Source of the DNA: Rotaria sp. Silwood1
Taxonomy: Eukaryota > Rotifera > Eurotatoria > Philodinida > Philodinidae
NCBI GenBank assembly: GCA_905250075.1
Contig: CAJNOP010000012.1
Coordinates: 3,851,775-3,915,774 of the forward strand
Length of the DNA stretch: 64,000 nucleotides
Direction of reading: 5' to 3'
Shown here one piece after another: positions 26,860 through 38,246 of this stretch. A program made the translations under genes and the position numbers. Positions within the stretch are counted from its first letter, which is position 1. Each line of letters starts with the position of its first letter. Below the pieces are notes generated by a model. The model was not told where the DNA came from, did not search any database, and saw only the letters and a program-made list of their open reading frames with translations.

Positions 26860-28248
26860 ATGGCTACTGCAATGCAAAATGATGATTCTTCTATTGAAAA
26901 ATGGAAAGTTCGTCGAACTATTCAATATTTATCATCATTACGTGGACGCGGTACATCATTAGTAACATTGATTGTTCCTGCTCAATCACAACTAGCACGA
27001 ACAACGAAACTTCTTACTGACGAATATAGTCTATCATCATGTATTAAATCTACTCAAACTCGGCATAATGTTCAACAAGCACTATCTGCTGCTCAAGGAC
27101 GACTTCGTTTATATACACAAAATACATTACCAGAGAATGGTCTCGTTATTTATACAGGTATTGTTTATGATGATGAACAACATCGTGAAACAAAAATTTC
27201 AATGTGTATTGAGCCATTACAACCATTACAATACGGTTTATATCGATGTGAATCGCATTTTATAACTGATTTTCTTCAACAGCAAATACTCGATAGTGTA
27301 AATGATTTAACTGCACGTCGATATGGAATTATTGTTATTGATGGAAATGGAACATTATTTGCTCGTATTGATCCTCAACAAGGTACAACTATTCTTAAAC
27401 GTATTCAAGTTAGTTTACCGAAAAAACATGGTCGTGGTGGACAATCAGCTGCACGTTTTGAACGTTTACGTCGTGAAGCAATTCATAATTATTTAGGTAA
27501 AGTTGCTGAAAATGCGAAATCAGTTTTTCTTAATAATCAACAAAATGGTTTATGTAATGTTGATGGATTTATTATAAGTGGTTCAGCGAATTTAAAACAA
27601 GAACTTGTTAAAAGTGATTTACTTGGTGCACAAATACAAAGTAAAATTGTTCGAATTATGGATGTTAGTTATGGTGGTGATAATGGTTTACAAGAAACAC
27701 TTCGTTTATCTACTGATTTATTAGCTGATATGAAATTAACACAAGAAAGACAATTACTTGAGGAAGTTTTTTGTCAAATAAATCTTTCATCAACAACAAA
27801 TGAAACAAATACGGTTTCATATGCAATTGGTGTTAATGAAACATCATTAATTCTTAATGAATATAGTAGTCTTATTGATCGTTTAATTGTTTGGGAAAAT
27901 TTAATAACAAAACGTTATGTTTATCAAAAACGAAATGAAGAAAAAATTATTATTGTTGCTGATAATGAACAAGAAGCACAAAAAAAATTGAAAACTATAA
28001 TAAAAGAAAATGATAATGAACAAATTGAATGTATTGATGAGATAAATTTAATTGATTATTTAACTGAAAATTATAAAGATATGAATCTTCGTCTATACTT
28101 AGTTACAGATCGTTCACCAGAAGGACAACAATTTCGACTTGGTTTTGGTGGATGTATTGTTTTACTACGATATCCAATTTCGACTTCTATTTTTGATTCA
28201 CTTGAAAATAATAATGACAACAATGAAATTGAGACATACGACTATTAA
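26860..28248 (+). CDS. ETF1: divergent intronless eRF1 (peptide chain release factor 1)
   Basis: Cytosolic factor that reads stop codons in the ribosomal A site and triggers peptide release. Single exon, 462 residues (human 437). Conserved landmarks are the GTS motif at 31-33, E55, YxCxxxF at 128-134, and the catalytic GGQ at 193-195 within KKHGRGGQSAARFERLR. The stop-recognition loop, normally TASNIKS at 58-64, reads LSSCIKS: N61, nearly invariant in standard-code eukaryotes, is Cys here. The insertion relative to human lies between the N-domain motifs and in the C-terminal tail. The gene has no intron while most other conserved genes in the window do, and an A30 tract follows 241 bp after the stop, so it may be a retrocopy. 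The frame is fully open, so it is probably functional. Genes nearby use both TAA and TGA as stops. Confidence 0.9.
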   Translation: MATAMQNDDSSIEKWKVRRTIQYLSSLRGRGTSLVTLIVPAQSQLARTTKLLTDEYSLSSCIKSTQTRHNVQQALSAAQGRLRLYTQNTLPENGLVIYTGIVYDDEQHRETKISMCIEPLQPLQYGLYRCESHFITDFLQQQILDSVNDLTARRYGIIVIDGNGTLFARIDPQQGTTILKRIQVSLPKKHGRGGQSAARFERLRREAIHNYLGKVAENAKSVFLNNQQNGLCNVDGFIISGSANLKQELVKSDLLGAQIQSKIVRIMDVSYGGDNGLQETLRLSTDLLADMKLTQERQLLEEVFCQINLSSTTNETNTVSYAIGVNETSLILNEYSSLIDRLIVWENLITKRYVYQKRNEEKIIIVADNEQEAQKKLKTIIKENDNEQIECIDEINLIDYLTENYKDMNLRLYLVTDRSPEGQQFRLGFGGCIVLLRYPISTSIFDSLENNNDNNEIETYDY

Positions 28249-28485
28249 ACATTTTATTCTATGTAATATAAACTTCGACATGAATTATGAAAAAATAAAC
28301 TATTCTGTTAAAATTTTTGTCTTTTTAACTATTCTATATGAGAGTGTTTTAGAAATAGATTCCAAAGAAAAATTAGACCTACACATATTGATATCATATA
28401 ACTAACACAAGAAAAGAGAACTGCAATAGCAAAACTTGAATGAAGTATAAAAAAGAGAAAGATCTTTTTTCCTACTACAATTCAT

Positions 28486-28489
<4 letters not shown>

Positions 28490-28519
<30 letters not shown>
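28490..28519 (+). repeat. A30 homopolymer
   Basis: Thirty consecutive A residues beginning 241 bp after the eRF1 stop codon on the coding strand. It is the longest pure A run I noticed. It could be the fossil poly(A) tail of a retroposed eRF1 mRNA or an ordinary homopolymer. Confidence 0.6.
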
Positions 28520-28520
<1 letters not shown>

Positions 28521-28594
28521 GAAAAAGTAGAATTGATTTAGAATTAATAAAAAATTGATCTCAGTTTCTTTTTTCTAGTTTCTGATTTACGATA

Positions 28595-29167
28595 TTAACG
28601 AAGAATAATCATTGGGATTGCAAGAATAGTAATCGATGAAATCACTGTTATGATTCGTCGTTGTTGGTTTAAACTTATTGCATTATTACAAAGATTAGTA
28701 TTGCATGAACAAACATTTGCCTAGAAAAAATATATAGTTTATCAATAAATCATTGAAAAAAAATAAAATGTATTTTATACCGTATTCTTTCCGATTGTTT
28801 TATAACATGACTTTGATCCAGCTTTTGAACCACATGTTCGTACAATAGATTTTTTTTCATCAACTATAAAAGAATAAATAAAACTTGTTTGTTTGTTTGT
28901 CTATTTTTTATTTTGATATTCTTTTACTTGTTTGTAGGATTGTTCGACAATAAGGTTCAACATTTACATCACAATTATGTATATATTTATCAGGTAAATT
29001 ATTACTGGCACAATCTTCATTATCATTTGAATTACAAATATAACATTCTAAATTTATTACCGATGGAACTAAAGAAAATTTTTTTATTTCTTTTTATCTT
29101 AATTAAATTTCTATATTATCTTACTCAATACAGTTAGAATAACAAACGTAAATATTGCGAACTTCAT
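28595..29167 (-). CDS. Ly6/uPAR-type three-finger protein, probably GPI-anchored
   Basis: Four small exons on the minus strand, 29167-29125, 29068-28928, 28863-28781 and 28720-28595, join in frame to 130 residues. The signal peptide is MKFAIFTFVILTVLIPSVI. The mature part begins LECYICNSNDNEDC and ends with CSCNTNLCNNA, the classic three-finger C-terminal Cys-Asn pattern; the cysteines between (NCDVNVEPYC, RTCGSKAGSKSC) fit the Ly6/Quiver-like spacing. The last 20 or so residues are hydrophobic (ITVISSITILAIPMIIL), as expected for a GPI-attachment signal. Role: extracellular membrane-tethered ligand or modulator; partner unknown. It converges with eRF1. The exons are too short to be seen as single open frames, so the model rests on splice sites and cysteine pattern. 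Confidence 0.8.
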
Positions 29168-29847
29168 GATTTATTTGTATAGTAAACTAAATGTTTGATA
29201 AATTTTACCAGTTATGAAGCGATAAATGTAAGCAAGAGTAATGCAGTCAAAAAATATTGGATAAAAGAAAAGGCAGTGAGCCATGAAAAAAACAAAAGAA
29301 AAAAAAAAAACTATCGGGTACGATCGGATGTCCATTGTATGCATTTGATCAATATATGAAAAGAAAATAGTGATATACTATCAGGTAAGACGAAAAAAAT
29401 ACAAAGAGATTTATGTGAATATGATTGATTATAATATGGATGAAGAAATAATCCATCATTCATGTAACAAATAGACTCGTTGTAAAGTTTTTATTAATTA
29501 ATAAATTTTTAACTTAAAAACCTAAGGAAAATCATATGTCTATCAGTGACATCTGTATGGGATTTCGATTCTAAAGAACTAATATACAAAAAAAGAATAC
29601 GATAATTTTTAGTATAAAATATTTAATTAAAAAATTGCTTTTTGAATAAATATTTTCCATTTCAACCTTGAGAGGATTTCTTTTTTCAATAATCCAACAG
29701 TATTTAATGAATCATATTTCTATACTACCATTTAGTCAATATCTAAACTTGTTTGTTTATTTATATGTATATGTATATATATATAAATAGAAAAAATAAA
29801 ATGATGGTCTATATGAGACATATCTATTTTCCATAAAATGTTCATCA
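29168..29847. other. intergenic between divergent Ly6 and cyclin Y genes
   Basis: The Ly6 gene points left and cyclin Y right, so this 680 bp probably carries both promoters. No gene seen. AT repeats lie near 29762-29787. Confidence 0.5.
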
Positions 29848-32338
29848 ATGGGTGCTATCATCAGTTGTTGTCGTAATTGTTGTGATAAAACATCAAATAA
29901 ATATGAGTAATATTAATAAAGAAACGAATTCTAATTTTCTCTTATATCTATATTTCATTTTCATAGTGAAAATTATCAATCATCAAATGTAAATGATATA
30001 TCTTCAAAAGCATATGATAATAAAATTCATGTTTCAGAAATCTATGGAAATAGTATGTTTGTAACAAAAAAAAATATTTTCTAAGAATATTTTTTTTGAA
30101 TATATTTCAGATAATGAAGTTGAACTTGCTCCATCTGATAATCCAACAACATCAACATATTTTCAATCGATTCTACGTAAATAAAAATAATTCAATAGAA
30201 AAATATTTTTCAATAAATTTTTATTTAAATAGATCCATTGAAAGAATCTACACAACAAACTACTTCATCATCATCTCAATTAAAAGTAAAACAATATTAC
30301 TTTTTTTTTTATAAACAACAAAAAATGTTTCTCTTTTTTTGTTGTTTAGACGAGTCCAAATAATCTATTACCAGAATCATCAACTAGCCAAGAACAGAAT
30401 GCAAATGTATTGATACATCAAAATCGTCATCGACTACCATTACAGTCTACATCATCACTTTCACCTGGTCAACCACGATATCAACATGATACAAAACATG
30501 TAGCAACAATACATAAATTACAAAAACATTCAAATTCATGTTCAACAATTTATGTTGATGATTCAACTGTTTCACAACCAAATTGGAAAGCTATGATAAA
30601 ATGTGTTAGTATTGCTATACATTCACATATTCTTCATAGAAAATCAAATAAAACAATGGATATATTTGATGAAAAACTTCATCCATTAACTGTATGTTAG
30701 AAAAAATTATTTTATTTATTAAAGTTATATTGATTGTTTTTAGAAAGATCCTATACCAGATGATTATGATACACGAATACCAGAACAAAAAACAATTTAT
30801 CGATTTATGCGTATGCTTTTCACAGCTGCACAATTAACAGCTGAATGTGCTATTGTCACTTTGGTAAATTTTTATTTTTTATATGTACAAAATTGTAACT
30901 TATATAGATCAAACAATCTATGAAAAAAGTGTTAGGCTTTCAAGGAGAAATGAGGATTGCAAGGGTCAAAGATGCATGCCGCATATTTTTAATATCTTGA
31001 AAAATTATCATTAAGACAATTTTGCATTCAAAGAATAATAAGTTTTTTTTTTTACCAAGGATTTTGAGAGTTGGGTTTAATAAATGTACTAACTAACAAC
31101 AAAGAACTCTCATTTTATATAGCATTTGATAAAGAACATTACGAAATCACTGATCAATTGTTTTCTCAACAAGTATTAATGGCTTCCTAGGGAAATTTTT
31201 ACACATATAACCAGGTTTTTTCTAAAAAAAGATTGGATTCAAGAATTTCGATTTGAAATGTCATCAGCAGATAGATCGACTTATCCTTAGAATATAGTTA
31301 AAATTTCAATGGAAATAAACATTTTATTTTCATCTGAGAATGACTCTCTTTCATGAGTTTTATGTGATTTCGCTGTTAATATTGGAAATGAAACTATTTA
31401 TATCTATTTAAGAAAAACTATCTTAGTAAAAATGGCGTCGATTATATAAAGAAATAGATTAGTAGAAAATTTTTATAAATCTATATCGGATATTTATACA
31501 TGTTAAGGTTTATCTCGAACGTGTTTTAAGTTATGGTGAACTTGATTTATGTCCATCGAATTGGAAACGACTTGTACTTGGTTCGTTTTATTTTTAATAC
31601 GAAAAAAGAAAAAAACATAATTATATAAAATTTATTATTTATAGGAGCTGTCATGTTAGCATCGAAAGTATGGGACGATCAAGCAGTATGGAATGTTGAC
31701 TTTTGTCAAATTCTAAAAGACATAAACGTTAATGAAATGTAAGTAGAATTAATCAAAAATACTTTTAGCAGAATTTCTCTAGGATTAATATATAAAACAC
31801 GATGTAATTGTTGTTGATAATCGCAGAAAAATTGTTTATTTTTTTTTTTGATCCTGACTTCACTTAATCCTCAAGAAATGCATTCAGAATATAAATTCTT
31901 ATAGGAATGAATTAGAGCGTGAATATGTTCAACTTCTACAATTTAATGTTAATGTTGCTTCATCTATTTATGCTAAATATTATTTTGATTTACGACAACT
32001 AGCAAAAGAAAATCAAATGTCATTTCCTGATGAATTACTTACTAAAGAAAAAGCAATTAGACTTGAAGTAAATTTTATGTTATAAAAAAAAAAATAATAA
32101 ATTCGAAAACATGTTATTTTTATCTTATTAGGCTTTATCAATGGTTAATAATCGTCTGCAACAACCATCATCAAGTTCAATCGTAAATTCAAATCAATCG
32201 AACCCAACACAAAATTCCATAAATTCTCATCAATTATCTTCTTCACAACAACCATCAGTACCATTTCTTGCATTGAGACGATCAGCAAGTGTTGAATTTG
32301 TACAAGCACCACGCAAATCACTTCTTATTATATCTTAG
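29848..32338 (+). CDS. CCNY: Cyclin Y
   Basis: Membrane-tethered cyclin that activates CDK14/CDK16 (PFTAIRE/PCTAIRE kinases) and acts in Wnt co-receptor phosphorylation. Ten exons: 29848-29906, 29967-30052, 30111-30176, 30233-30285, 30350-30691, 30744-30863, 31508-31580, 31645-31738, 31905-32067 and 32132-32338, giving 420 residues (human 341). It starts [12 protein letters not shown], with a Gly2 myristoylation site and cysteines for palmitoylation as in cyclin Y. The cyclin box is very well conserved ([74 protein letters not shown]). The tail RRSASVEF resembles the human C-terminal serine motif that binds 14-3-3. Extra length lies in the low-complexity Ser/Gln segments. Intron 6 (30864-31507) is 644 bp, unusually long here. 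Confidence 0.95.
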
Positions 32339-33974
32339 CAATTTATATCTAGTTGCTCAATTGTTGGCTTTGGATTGTAATTCATTTTTATTCCTCTTGA
32401 TGAATCTCCAATTTAATCCATATTTTTTTTTCTTCAAAAAAGAAATCATTTCTACTTATATGTTATGATTATTATTTTTGTGTCAGATCTTAAAGATCTC
32501 TTGATTACTAATATATGTGCGTACACGTAAATGTCTCAGTTCTTTGTTTGTGTTTTTTTTTCTGCAATAATTTTTATATACATTGCTATAATGTATATCG
32601 CTATAGAAACAGTTCTCGTTTTTTCATTTTCATATCTTCTTCATTGATTCGTACGAGTGATTTCATATATGTATATAGATTTAGTAGCTTATTTGTGGTT
32701 CAAAACTTTTTCTCTGGGTGTATTTATGACGAACTTGAGTGTGGTTTTTGTTTTTTTTTCTACGATATAACTTATAATTCATATCTTTGATTATTATTAT
32801 TATTATTATTCTCTAGTTCTTTTTCTTTTTCCTATGTGTGTGTGCGCATGTGTGAAAGATAACAATAACAAACAAAAGACAATATTTATCTTTCTATTTC
32901 AGAAATTCTTTTTTCTAATGGCAACGAAAGAATCCAATCATCGACAACTTCGATTTATAGGTAAGATGATATTTTAGTTTTTTTTCTTTCATTGATATAG
33001 GATATGTTGTTGTCTTTAATATACTTGAACTTGAAAATGAATATCATAGTTTGGAATAGTATATATGTATATGTGTGAGCTATTTCTTTCGTTAGCGACA
33101 TGATTTCACAAAAGACAGGAGATTCGTGCACTGCTTTTAAATAATTTTAATGTAACTGATATATGTTGAGCTACGCTAGATATCTTAAAAAAGCTCTGTT
33201 CTGTAGACTATAGTTCCAGAAAGTTATTATTGACAAACTAATATTAGCAGCGTGACACCAAAACAGGACACTGTATGCGCTACCAATTAGAAATCCTGCG
33301 CGTTCAAACAGTTTTTTCAAAAACTACATGCGACATTTTGTAGAGGATTCTTATGACTACAAAATCTTTACAGTAGATTTTCCGTAAAAAATATTTAGAT
33401 TTTTCATAAAATTCAAGCTATTCTTAGTTAGCTTTTCTGACATAATATTAGAGAGTTATTCACTCATTAAGCTTGAGCTTAAAGAACCAGTGCTTTGAGA
33501 CAAATTCATTAGAAAAGAACTTCTTCAAAAAAAAAAAAACAATAACTGTTTTAAGAATCGAAGATGGTCATATTTCGTCTTTGCTTATATGAAAATTCTT
33601 TGTTATAAACTATGATCTAGAAGATTATTTTAATATATAGAATAGAACATAAACAATTAATAGAATTTTTTTGGGCGCATCAGATGTCGAATAACTCGAT
33701 CCGATTGATTGCATCATGTGTGAATTTTCTTCTCAGGCAATTATAAGTACTTATTCATCATTGTAACTCACTTGTATGTTTTTGTTTAATGTTGTCATCG
33801 TTATCGATGAATTATCCTTAGAAACTGTATTTATTCTTGAAATTAATTTGATAAACGAGAATGTATAAAACATCTCCTATTATGAATACAACATAAAATA
33901 TTTATAGATATTCTTGTTCAATAAAAAATAAGAACTAAGTATTTCATAATTTTTGATTTTCAATTGAAGTCAAT
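32339..33974. other. intergenic; 3' flank of cyclin Y
   Basis: Mostly AT-rich. Around 32900-32962 there is an acceptor-like CTATTTCAG, an ATG (MATKESNHRQLRF) and a donor-like ATAG|GTAAGATG. This could be an isolated 5' exon or an alternative 3' exon, but no partner exon was found. Confidence 0.4.
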
Positions 33975-35234
33975 TTAGTGAATATATGTTACTGGTGCAT
34001 TAAGAATTTTCATATAAGGTGGATCTGATGTACTACCATTTTTAGGTACAACATGTAAACATGGTTCATTACATGCATATAAATTATGATGTTGTGTTGA
34101 ATCAATTTTTCTTAATGTATGTGTTTTACTTGTTGTTGGTACATCCGAATAAAATGAATGATCATAAGTTTTACTTTGATGTTTATCATAATAAGATTTT
34201 TGTGATTCATTATATTTATATGTTGTTGTACCACCACGTAATGCTTGATGTACTTCACGATCAGGATCTTTACCTGTTGATTGTACATACCATTTACGTG
34301 CTTCGGTTTCAGATTTTGGTCGATAAACATAATCTTTTTTACTATGATATGTTGTTGCATTCTGCGTATTTTGATGACTACGTTCATGGGCTGTTTCTTT
34401 CCATGTACGAGTTTCATTAACAGGTGTTTGAGCACGTGCTAATGTTGCTTCACGATAAGCTGGTAAATGTGTATCTCGCCAGGGATAATCATTTTGATTT
34501 GATGAACGCCATGGTTCACGTGTTGATGATGCACTACGTGGACGTGAAGTTGAGCGTGGTCTATGATGTATATGATGTTCAATAATTGGTGATGATTGAT
34601 AATTATTAATAGTTTCAGTTGTTTTATCATGTGTTTGTGATGAACTATCACGTAATTCACGTCGAATACGTTCAATTTTTTCATCAATTGTTTCATTTTT
34701 TGATGGATATGTTTGGTCAAATTCATCACGTTCAAATCCATCACGACGAGATTGACGATATTGATGTTCATGAGTTCTTGGTGATGGTGATCGTGATTGT
34801 ATATGTTGGTGTGTTGAATGTTCTGTCCATGGATAACATAATTCACAATAACCAGGACATGTTTTTATTGTACATGGTTGAACATGGTGATGTACGACAT
34901 GTTGAACAGGCTGTGCAACTATAAAATAAATACGAAAAAAGAAAACAACTTTGTTAGAATGAATACGTGAAGTAGAACAAGAAGAAAACAATAGACCTTC
35001 AAATATTTGTGTTGGTTGCGATTTTTCAATTTCCTCTTTTGTAACAGATGTTTCAACTGGTTTTGGTACGAAACCGTATCGTGGATAAACATATGTTGTA
35101 TTAAGAATTGGTACGGCTGGAATAATAGGCGCCGATTGTAACATATAATAACGTGATGATGATTGCAATGGAGTTTGTTGCGTTTCTTGAAGTACAACTG
35201 GTGTTGCTGTTGTTGTTGCTGGCATATACAACAT
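33975..35234 (-). CDS. disordered His/Arg/Ser-rich protein, unknown function
   Basis: Predicted from ATG at 35234 (MLYMPATTTATPVV) to the stop at 33975. A 78-bp intron (34996-34919) with GT and TTTTATAG ends can be removed in frame, giving about 393 residues; left unspliced it stays open, giving 419. The N-terminal third is Pro/Thr-rich. A short Cys patch follows (CTIKTCPGYCELCYPW), then a long polar low-complexity region (SPSPRTHEHQYRQSRRDGFE, HHRPRSTSRPRSASSTREPW), and finally a region rich in Tyr/Lys/His near YVQSTGKDPDREVHQALRGG. No membrane segment or known domain. Composition suggests an intrinsically disordered cytoskeletal or nuclear protein, but I cannot assign a function. The other long frames here are shadows. 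Confidence 0.7.
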   Translation of the reverse strand: MLYMPATTTATPVVLQETQQTPLQSSSRYYMLQSAPIIPAVPILNTTYVYPRYGFVPKPVETSVTKEEIEKSQPTQIFEGLLFSSCSTSRIHSNKVVFFFRIYFIVAQPVQHVVHHHVQPCTIKTCPGYCELCYPWTEHSTHQHIQSRSPSPRTHEHQYRQSRRDGFERDEFDQTYPSKNETIDEKIERIRRELRDSSSQTHDKTTETINNYQSSPIIEHHIHHRPRSTSRPRSASSTREPWRSSNQNDYPWRDTHLPAYREATLARAQTPVNETRTWKETAHERSHQNTQNATTYHSKKDYVYRPKSETEARKWYVQSTGKDPDREVHQALRGGTTTYKYNESQKSYYDKHQSKTYDHSFYSDVPTTSKTHTLRKIDSTQHHNLYACNEPCLHVVPKNGSTSDPPYMKILNAPVTYIH

Positions 35235-35737
35235 AATGTTTTTTTTGTTCTACTTTACCAAATTTAAATTAGTGGTGAAGACGATTATCGTTCGTTTAGA
35301 TTTATATGTTGAGACAACCAACAGCACGATGCTTCAATCGTAAATGTGTGATTAACAACGAGTCGTATGTGTGTTTGTTCTGTTGCTAAGCTCCACACTC
35401 GTCACGTACGCATACAAAGTCTTTATGTTTCAGATAAAAAGAAAAAGAAAAGAAAAATTCTCGTTTTTTTTTTTTTTTCATTTTCTGATAATAATAACAG
35501 AGAAGAAGAAGCAGAACTCGTAGAAAGTTAATAGATGCACAAGAAAATATAAAGAAAAACAAAGTTCTAAAAGAGATCATTAACAAATGGAACTTTCGAT
35601 CAATAATAAAAACTAAAAATCTTATAAAAAAAGCTCAATAAAAGTAAATCGCTGATACACATGAATATTACAATATGAATCATATGTTAGTCAACACTTT
35701 ATAGATCACGGTTTAGTAGAAAAAATATTTTGAATAT
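35235..35737. other. intergenic between divergent genes
   Basis: About 500 bp between the disordered-protein start and the TATDN1 first exon, probably with promoters for both. T-rich run at 35465-35478. No gene. Confidence 0.45.
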
Positions 35738-38167
35738 ATGGAAAATAATTCCTTCTTGCTATTTCTAAAAAAATGTCATTTTGCAACAGGTAAATCGATT
35801 TTTAGTCGAGATTATATATATTATGTAGATCCAAATAAGGTATGAATACTCTGAAAACAGTTAATGTTCTTAACTTATTATTGAGGAGCTATTGCAATTT
35901 TATGAAATTTTTTCAAATGAATGCTGTGATCCATATTTGAAACTTCGCATAGAGACAGAGACTAGGTTTCTGTCTATGTTTCAGATCTTGTCGTTGTTTT
36001 TGTCTTAAGAAACAATTAATTTCAAACTACCGTAAAACTGCAGGTATAAGCTAAGGAAACAAAGTCTTTTCCGGATATTCATAGTTCGTTTGGATCTTAT
36101 ATAATGCACATAGTCTGAACTCCAAAAGGGATTTCGTAGTTCGAAAACTTTCACCATAAGACATAACAACAACATCAAAACATTGTATTATTATCTTTTT
36201 TTTTCTTTCATAGACATTGGTGCTAATCTAACTGGTATGAATAAAATTTTGGTCAATTAAATTATTATTATTAAAAAAAAAAGTTCTTTGCAGATGGAAT
36301 GTACCAAGGTGTTTATGGTAGTTCGAAAAAACATGATTGTAATTACTAACTAAAGATTTATATATATATATATTTATGTGTAAGATTTTTAGCTGATCTT
36401 GATCAAGTAATTAAACGAGCATTTCAATCTGGTCTTGATAAAGTATTTAGTTTATTGATTTTTTCTTATTCATGTTTTTTTTCTTATTGTTTAGATTATT
36501 ATTACTGCTGGTACTCATCATGAAACAATTCAAGCATTAGAATTATGTTCAAAATATGGTAATATGCGTATTTTTGTTTTATGTATCTTTTTGTATGAAT
36601 ATATATATATTCTATAGAAAATTTGTATACAACTTGTGGTTATCATCCAACTCGATGTAGCGAATTTAATGAATCTAATGAAAATGAAATTCTTAATCAA
36701 ATAATTGAATTATATCAGAAAAATTCTGAAAAAATTGTTGCTATTGGTGAATTTGGATTAGATTATGAACGAACACAATTTTGTAATATTGAACAACAAA
36801 AACGGTAAATATTTTTGAAAAAAAATGACATTTTGAAAATAATTGAGATAAAATTTTCAAATATGATAAATATTATTCTTTATTAGTTATTTTGAATTTC
36901 AGTTGAAACATTTAATATCATTAAATAAACCATTATTTCTTCATAATCGAGCTGCATCACAAGATCTCTATAATATTTTATATAAATATCGAGATCAAAT
37001 AACAAAGGGTGGAGTTGTATGTTGAATGATAATAATATAACAATGAAAAAAAAAATTTTATATCGATTAGATACATTCATTTGATGGTACTCTTGATGAA
37101 GCACTTCTATTCATTCAATTAGGTTATTTTATTGGATTAAATGGTTGTTCCATGAAAACACAAACTAATTTAGATGTTATTAAACAATTACCATTAGATA
37201 AAATTCTTGTTGAAACAGGTATATATTAAAGAGAATTGGACGAGTCAAGTTATTTTTATCATTTTTTCGTTTTCTATTTGTTTTTGTAAAGAACATTAAC
37301 ATTTTTTACATGTATTGTCCTAGTCTAGCTAATTTCTTTATCTACACAAAGTTTACTCAAAGTTGGGTACTACCTACCATGAAATAACCCTGAGCAAGTC
37401 ATTAATGACTTTTCATCTTCTATCATCTATCCAATAGTATAATGATTATATTGCACTATACATCTGCTTTTGTAGTTAGTATACATGGGCAGATAAAGTA
37501 ATTGAGTGCAAGAACCCTCCGCCAAGCTGGCCTTCTGTCCAGAACTACAGCTAGAATGAGGTGTAGAGAAAATATCGAGCTATTAAATCTGCCAAAAGAC
37601 AGGAGTATTCTCCTTCTTTCTAACTTTAATGCACCAAAACAAAAGAGAAGCAGTAACATCAAAACTTCTCTTTGATACAGTCCCATAAAACAGTAGAAAA
37701 AACATTCACAAACATTTAAATTAATGTTTTATTGAAGTTAGAATTTCTTCGGAAAACTAGTTTTAGTGTTGCATTATCAACTTTTGCTTTTTTGAATGAA
37801 TGACTCGAACTCGTCCAGTTCTTGTTAAATCGCTTGTTATGTAAATGACATGATTATTGTAGATGCACCATGGTGTGGAATCAAACCATCTCATACATCT
37901 CATTCACATATTAAAACACAATTTACATCAGAAATGGTTAAAAAAGAAAAATGGACATCAGGAAAAATGATTAAAGATCGAAATGAACCATGTACAATTA
38001 TGTAAGTTATTATAAATATTTAAAATTATTTTTTATGTCACGAATGTTTTGTTTTTAGTCAAATATGTGAAGTAATTCATTCAATTCGTGATAATCAAGA
38101 ATCATTTGAGGAATTATGTGAAAAAATTTATTTAAATACAAAACAATTATTTTTTTCTGATCAATAA
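35738..38167 (+). CDS. TATDN1: TatD-family deoxyribonuclease (TATDN1)
   Basis: Metal-dependent nuclease of the amidohydrolase fold, implicated in DNA processing and apoptosis. Ten exons: 35738-35789, 36214-36234, 36294-36338, 36393-36442, 36495-36558, 36618-36804, 36887-37016, 37071-37218, 37863-38001 and 38059-38167, giving 314 residues (human 297). Family landmarks in order are DIGANLTDGMYQGVY, GYHPTRCSEF, the metal ligand in AIGEFGLDYERTQF, FLHNR, IHSFDGT, YFIGLNGCSMKT, VETDAPWCG and KDRNEPCTI. The first exon (MENNSFLLFLKKCHFAT) is chosen because it alone supplies the right phase before DIGANL; it is the least certain part. Intron 8 (37219-37862) is 644 bp and less AT-rich. Only 79 bp separate the stop from the RPS2 start. 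Confidence 0.88.
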
Positions 38168-38204
38168 AAAATTTGTTTGGTTTTCTCGATTTATGATTTT
38201 AAGC

Positions 38205-38221
38205 TTTGTTTCTGTTTTCAG
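38205..38221 (+). promoter_or_regulatory. candidate trans-splice acceptor before RPS2
   Basis: A pyrimidine tract ending TTTGTTTCTGTTTTCAG lies 25 bp before the RPS2 ATG and 38 bp after the TATDN1 stop, with no room for a promoter and upstream exon. This fits an intercistronic SL trans-splice site; it could instead be the acceptor of a 5' UTR intron whose first exon overlaps TATDN1. Confidence 0.45.
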
Positions 38222-38246
38222 ATAATTATATAGTAAAAGATCCAAT

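Noticed and set aside
34061..34924. Several long His/Val/Met-rich frames on both strands
   Set aside because: Alternate-frame shadows of the disordered protein's repeat-like codons.
35773..35789. Alternative TATDN1 start (ATG at 35773)
   Set aside because: It leaves the wrong phase before DIGANL; the ATG at 35738 gives the correct phase.
37456..37686. Minus-strand 76-codon frame
   Set aside because: Lies wholly inside intron 8 of TATDN1, has no recognisable domain; could be a fragment of inserted DNA but not a gene I can support.
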